A DNA stretch of 64,000 nt from JAUVZL01 sp965603515 (GTDB taxonomy: Bacteria; Hydrothermota; Tepidihabitantia; SM23-42), in NCBI GenBank assembly GCA_965603515.1, contig CBFDDH010000004.1, positions 1 to 64,000 on the forward strand, written 5' to 3'. The position numbers and the translations under genes are program-made. This document shows positions 62,258 to 64,000 of the stretch, piece after piece; positions within the stretch are counted from its first letter, which is position 1; every line of letters begins with the position of its first letter. Under the pieces are notes generated by a model. It did no database searches, was not told the DNA's origin, and saw nothing but the letters and a program-made list of their open reading frames with translations.

Positions 62258-63562
62258 TTATGCCTTCGTTATCTTCCGTGTTTTTCGATCGACCAACACG
62301 AAGGCAAAAATACCTATTAGGACTAGAATTGCCGCTGATAGAAATGACATTTTGTAAGCAAATATCTGACTTGCGCCTGATTTTAGCAAGAGGTCCACGA
62401 TCGGACCGGCAATAAGGGTACCGGCAACACCCCAGCTCAGGAAAAATGTTGCGTTGAACAAGGCGAATTGCTTTCCCCGTTGTTCTGTAGGTATTAACCT
62501 TGACGCATAAGAGTATGCTGATGATAGGATCACGACCAAGGAGATACCACCAAGGAAATTAGTAATGAAAATGATAACCAAATTCTGGGCAAACACAAAC
62601 CCCAGCAAATGTATGACTGCGATAATCGAGCCAAACATAAGCAAGGTTGTATCACTGAATTTCTTAGAGAGCTTTACGACAAAGAGGCCACCGATAAAAA
62701 TAGCGATTGATTGCATATTGACAATGTAGCCCAAAAGGTTACTGGATACATTGAAACCCTCGTTTAATACAAGATATTGAGCTTTTATCAATGCGATTGA
62801 ATTCCTGCCGAAATTGATGAAGACCATTGCGATCAAAAAAGTGAAAAAGATCTTTGAATGGGAGATCACACCAACAATTTTATCTGAGGGCCTGGTAGTT
62901 TGTTTGTTCGGTTCATGGCGGTTACCAATACCACCTTCGGGAACGAAGAACATGGGGATAGTTGAAATAAGCATGGTTCCAGAGGCGATGAAGAAAAGCA
63001 ATCCCTGATCAAACCCCCAACCTGCGTAATATCGAGTTAATCCATCATAGGCGAGACCGCCAATCCAGACGCCAAGGAGTCTACCAATCGCACCGATACT
63101 TGAGAGCTTCCCCTGAATCTCGGTTCGTTGATAGTCTGGATAGAGATCTGAGATTATTGCACTCCAACCTATGTTTGACATTGACCAGAATATTTCGACA
63201 AAGCACATCCCAAGGATTATCATATAACCAGCCATATAGTTACTGTCAGGTATTGTGTGGAGAAACCAGACAATACAAGTACTGATTGCTGCAAAGACCT
63301 CTCCGAGTATGATAAGAGTGCGGCGTTTTTGGTACTTGTCTGAAATAACACCCCAGACAAACCTTTGAAAAACAATATTGAGAATCATGGGGAAAGTTGC
63401 AAAAAAGGTTGTTTCTGTGACACTCAAGCCAAGGAAAAAGCGTAGATAAATCGACAAATAGCTATAAAATAGCCCTCGTCTGAACATAGCAAGCGACTGA
63501 AATGAACCGATACTAATAAATGTCCTTTTTGTTGGTAGATAAATACTTTTTTCAGTCGTCAT
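62258..63562 (-). CDS. MFS transporter
   Basis: This 434-aa, 12-helix MFS protein has a loop 2-3 motif WGVISDKYQKRRTLIILGE, close to the classic G-x-x-x-D-R/K-x-G-R-R pattern. The central loop (VPEGGIGNRHEPNKQTTRPS) divides it into two halves, and a second motif copy KLSKKFSDTTLLMFG follows. The substrate is unknown. It is unrelated in detail to the MFS protein at 23342. It lies 16 bases after archease. Confidence 0.87.
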   Translation of the reverse strand: MTTEKSIYLPTKRTFISIGSFQSLAMFRRGLFYSYLSIYLRFFLGLSVTETTFFATFPMILNIVFQRFVWGVISDKYQKRRTLIILGEVFAAISTCIVWFLHTIPDSNYMAGYMIILGMCFVEIFWSMSNIGWSAIISDLYPDYQRTEIQGKLSSIGAIGRLLGVWIGGLAYDGLTRYYAGWGFDQGLLFFIASGTMLISTIPMFFVPEGGIGNRHEPNKQTTRPSDKIVGVISHSKIFFTFLIAMVFINFGRNSIALIKAQYLVLNEGFNVSSNLLGYIVNMQSIAIFIGGLFVVKLSKKFSDTTLLMFGSIIAVIHLLGFVFAQNLVIIFITNFLGGISLVVILSSAYSYASRLIPTEQRGKQFALFNATFFLSWGVAGTLIAGPIVDLLLKSGASQIFAYKMSFLSAAILVLIGIFAFVLVDRKTRKITKA

Positions 63563-63578
63563 AGTTCAGAAGAAAAGG

Positions 63579-63989
63579 CTATACATCAAAGATGATCGTT
63601 GCTTTGTAAAGATCATTGACCTTGTTTACTTTAAGATTATGATAGGTTGCATTTTTTATTTCGGTTTTTATTTTGTGTCTTTTTACATCGAGCGTGTCAC
63701 CACAGAGGCGCGCCGATAAATTCAGCTTTTCAATGGAGATATTGTATTCCTGGGGGATAAAACTATGCACCGAGAAATGATAGAGTAGTTCTCGGCACCA
63801 ATCAATGAAGAGTTCTTCGAGCGATTCACTAACGATTTTGATATTGAGTTTTTTTTTCGACAAGAAATGTCCAGAGACCTGAGTTTCGAAAACAGCAATA
63901 CCAATATTTTTGAAAAGTTCTTCAGTCGTCTTGGCGTGGACCTCAATACCAAGATCTGCTGTGTGGTCTATGTACTTATAATTCTTCAT
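63579..63989 (-). CDS. Archease
   Basis: This 136-aa protein matches archease, the activator of the RNA ligase RtcB. The start MKNYKYIDHTADLGIEVHA carries the metal-binding D-H-T-A-D. ESLEELFIDWCRELLYHF and the C-terminal VNDLYKATIIFDV complete the family. rtcB is not in the window and may lie beyond its end. The start codon is 11 bases from the window edge. Confidence 0.92.
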   Translation of the reverse strand: MKNYKYIDHTADLGIEVHAKTTEELFKNIGIAVFETQVSGHFLSKKKLNIKIVSESLEELFIDWCRELLYHFSVHSFIPQEYNISIEKLNLSARLCGDTLDVKRHKIKTEIKNATYHNLKVNKVNDLYKATIIFDV

Positions 63990-64000
63990 ATAGCGTGATG

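Overview
The window is most likely from a diderm, uncultured anaerobic bacterium of the WOR-3/Stahlbacteria kind. This placement is inference from gene content, not from a search. The supporting features are a V/A-type ATP synthase, a TonB-dependent receptor, lipoproteins, secreted proteins ending in a Por/FlgD-like sorting tail, archease, an archaeal-type Thi4, and intergenic spaces packed with small interspersed repeats. UGA is an ordinary stop in most genes here (scpB, queC, pdp, recX).

Layout. 0-6.4 kb: two glycosyltransferases, scpB, a short QueG-like Fe-S protein, DUF4416, queD, queC and pyrimidine-nucleoside phosphorylase. 6.5-17.3 kb: a secretome block of three paralogous Asp-box beta-propeller proteins, a propeller lipoprotein, a small membrane lipoprotein and an M6 metalloprotease. 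17.4-30.6 kb: recA-recX, alaS, a small outer-membrane protein with thi4, an MFS transporter, a large secreted alpha/beta hydrolase and a TonB receptor. 30.9-34.2 kb: 5S and 23S rRNA on the minus strand with their own promoter and no 16S. 34.4-38.2 kb: dnaN, dnaA and a probable oriC. 38.2-47.1 kb: ispE, tRNA-Gln, prs, rplY, pth, ychF, an aldehyde dehydrogenase, DUF4321, a radical SAM enzyme and an ApbE-like lipoprotein. 47.1-53.65 kb: an accessory island of mostly small plus-strand genes with repeated promoter/recombination-site-like modules and attC-like hairpins. 53.7-64 kb (minus strand): fba, a DUF559 nuclease, comF, lgt, an EF-G-like GTPase, V-ATPase subunits E-K-I-H, an MFS transporter and archease.

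Two observations stand out. (1) All three propeller paralogs (6504-8717, 8839-11049, 12740-14965) have an in-frame UGA at codon 413/414. It is followed, exactly 30 nt later in each, by the loop of a 6-bp hairpin lying in a 27-nt block that is almost invariant at nucleotide level. The frame then stays open to a C-terminal sorting domain. This looks like UGA recoding, possibly selenocysteine with a bacterial SECIS, in an extracellular propeller family. (2) The 47-53.6 kb island looks like an integron-type cassette cluster without an integrase in view. Four gene units begin at a shared site ending in GTT, three of them behind near-identical promoters, and an attC-like site closes the last cassette.

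Promoters are easy to see: about fifteen TTGAC(A/T) boxes sit 16 bp from a TATAAT-like box, and this spacing recurs on both strands.
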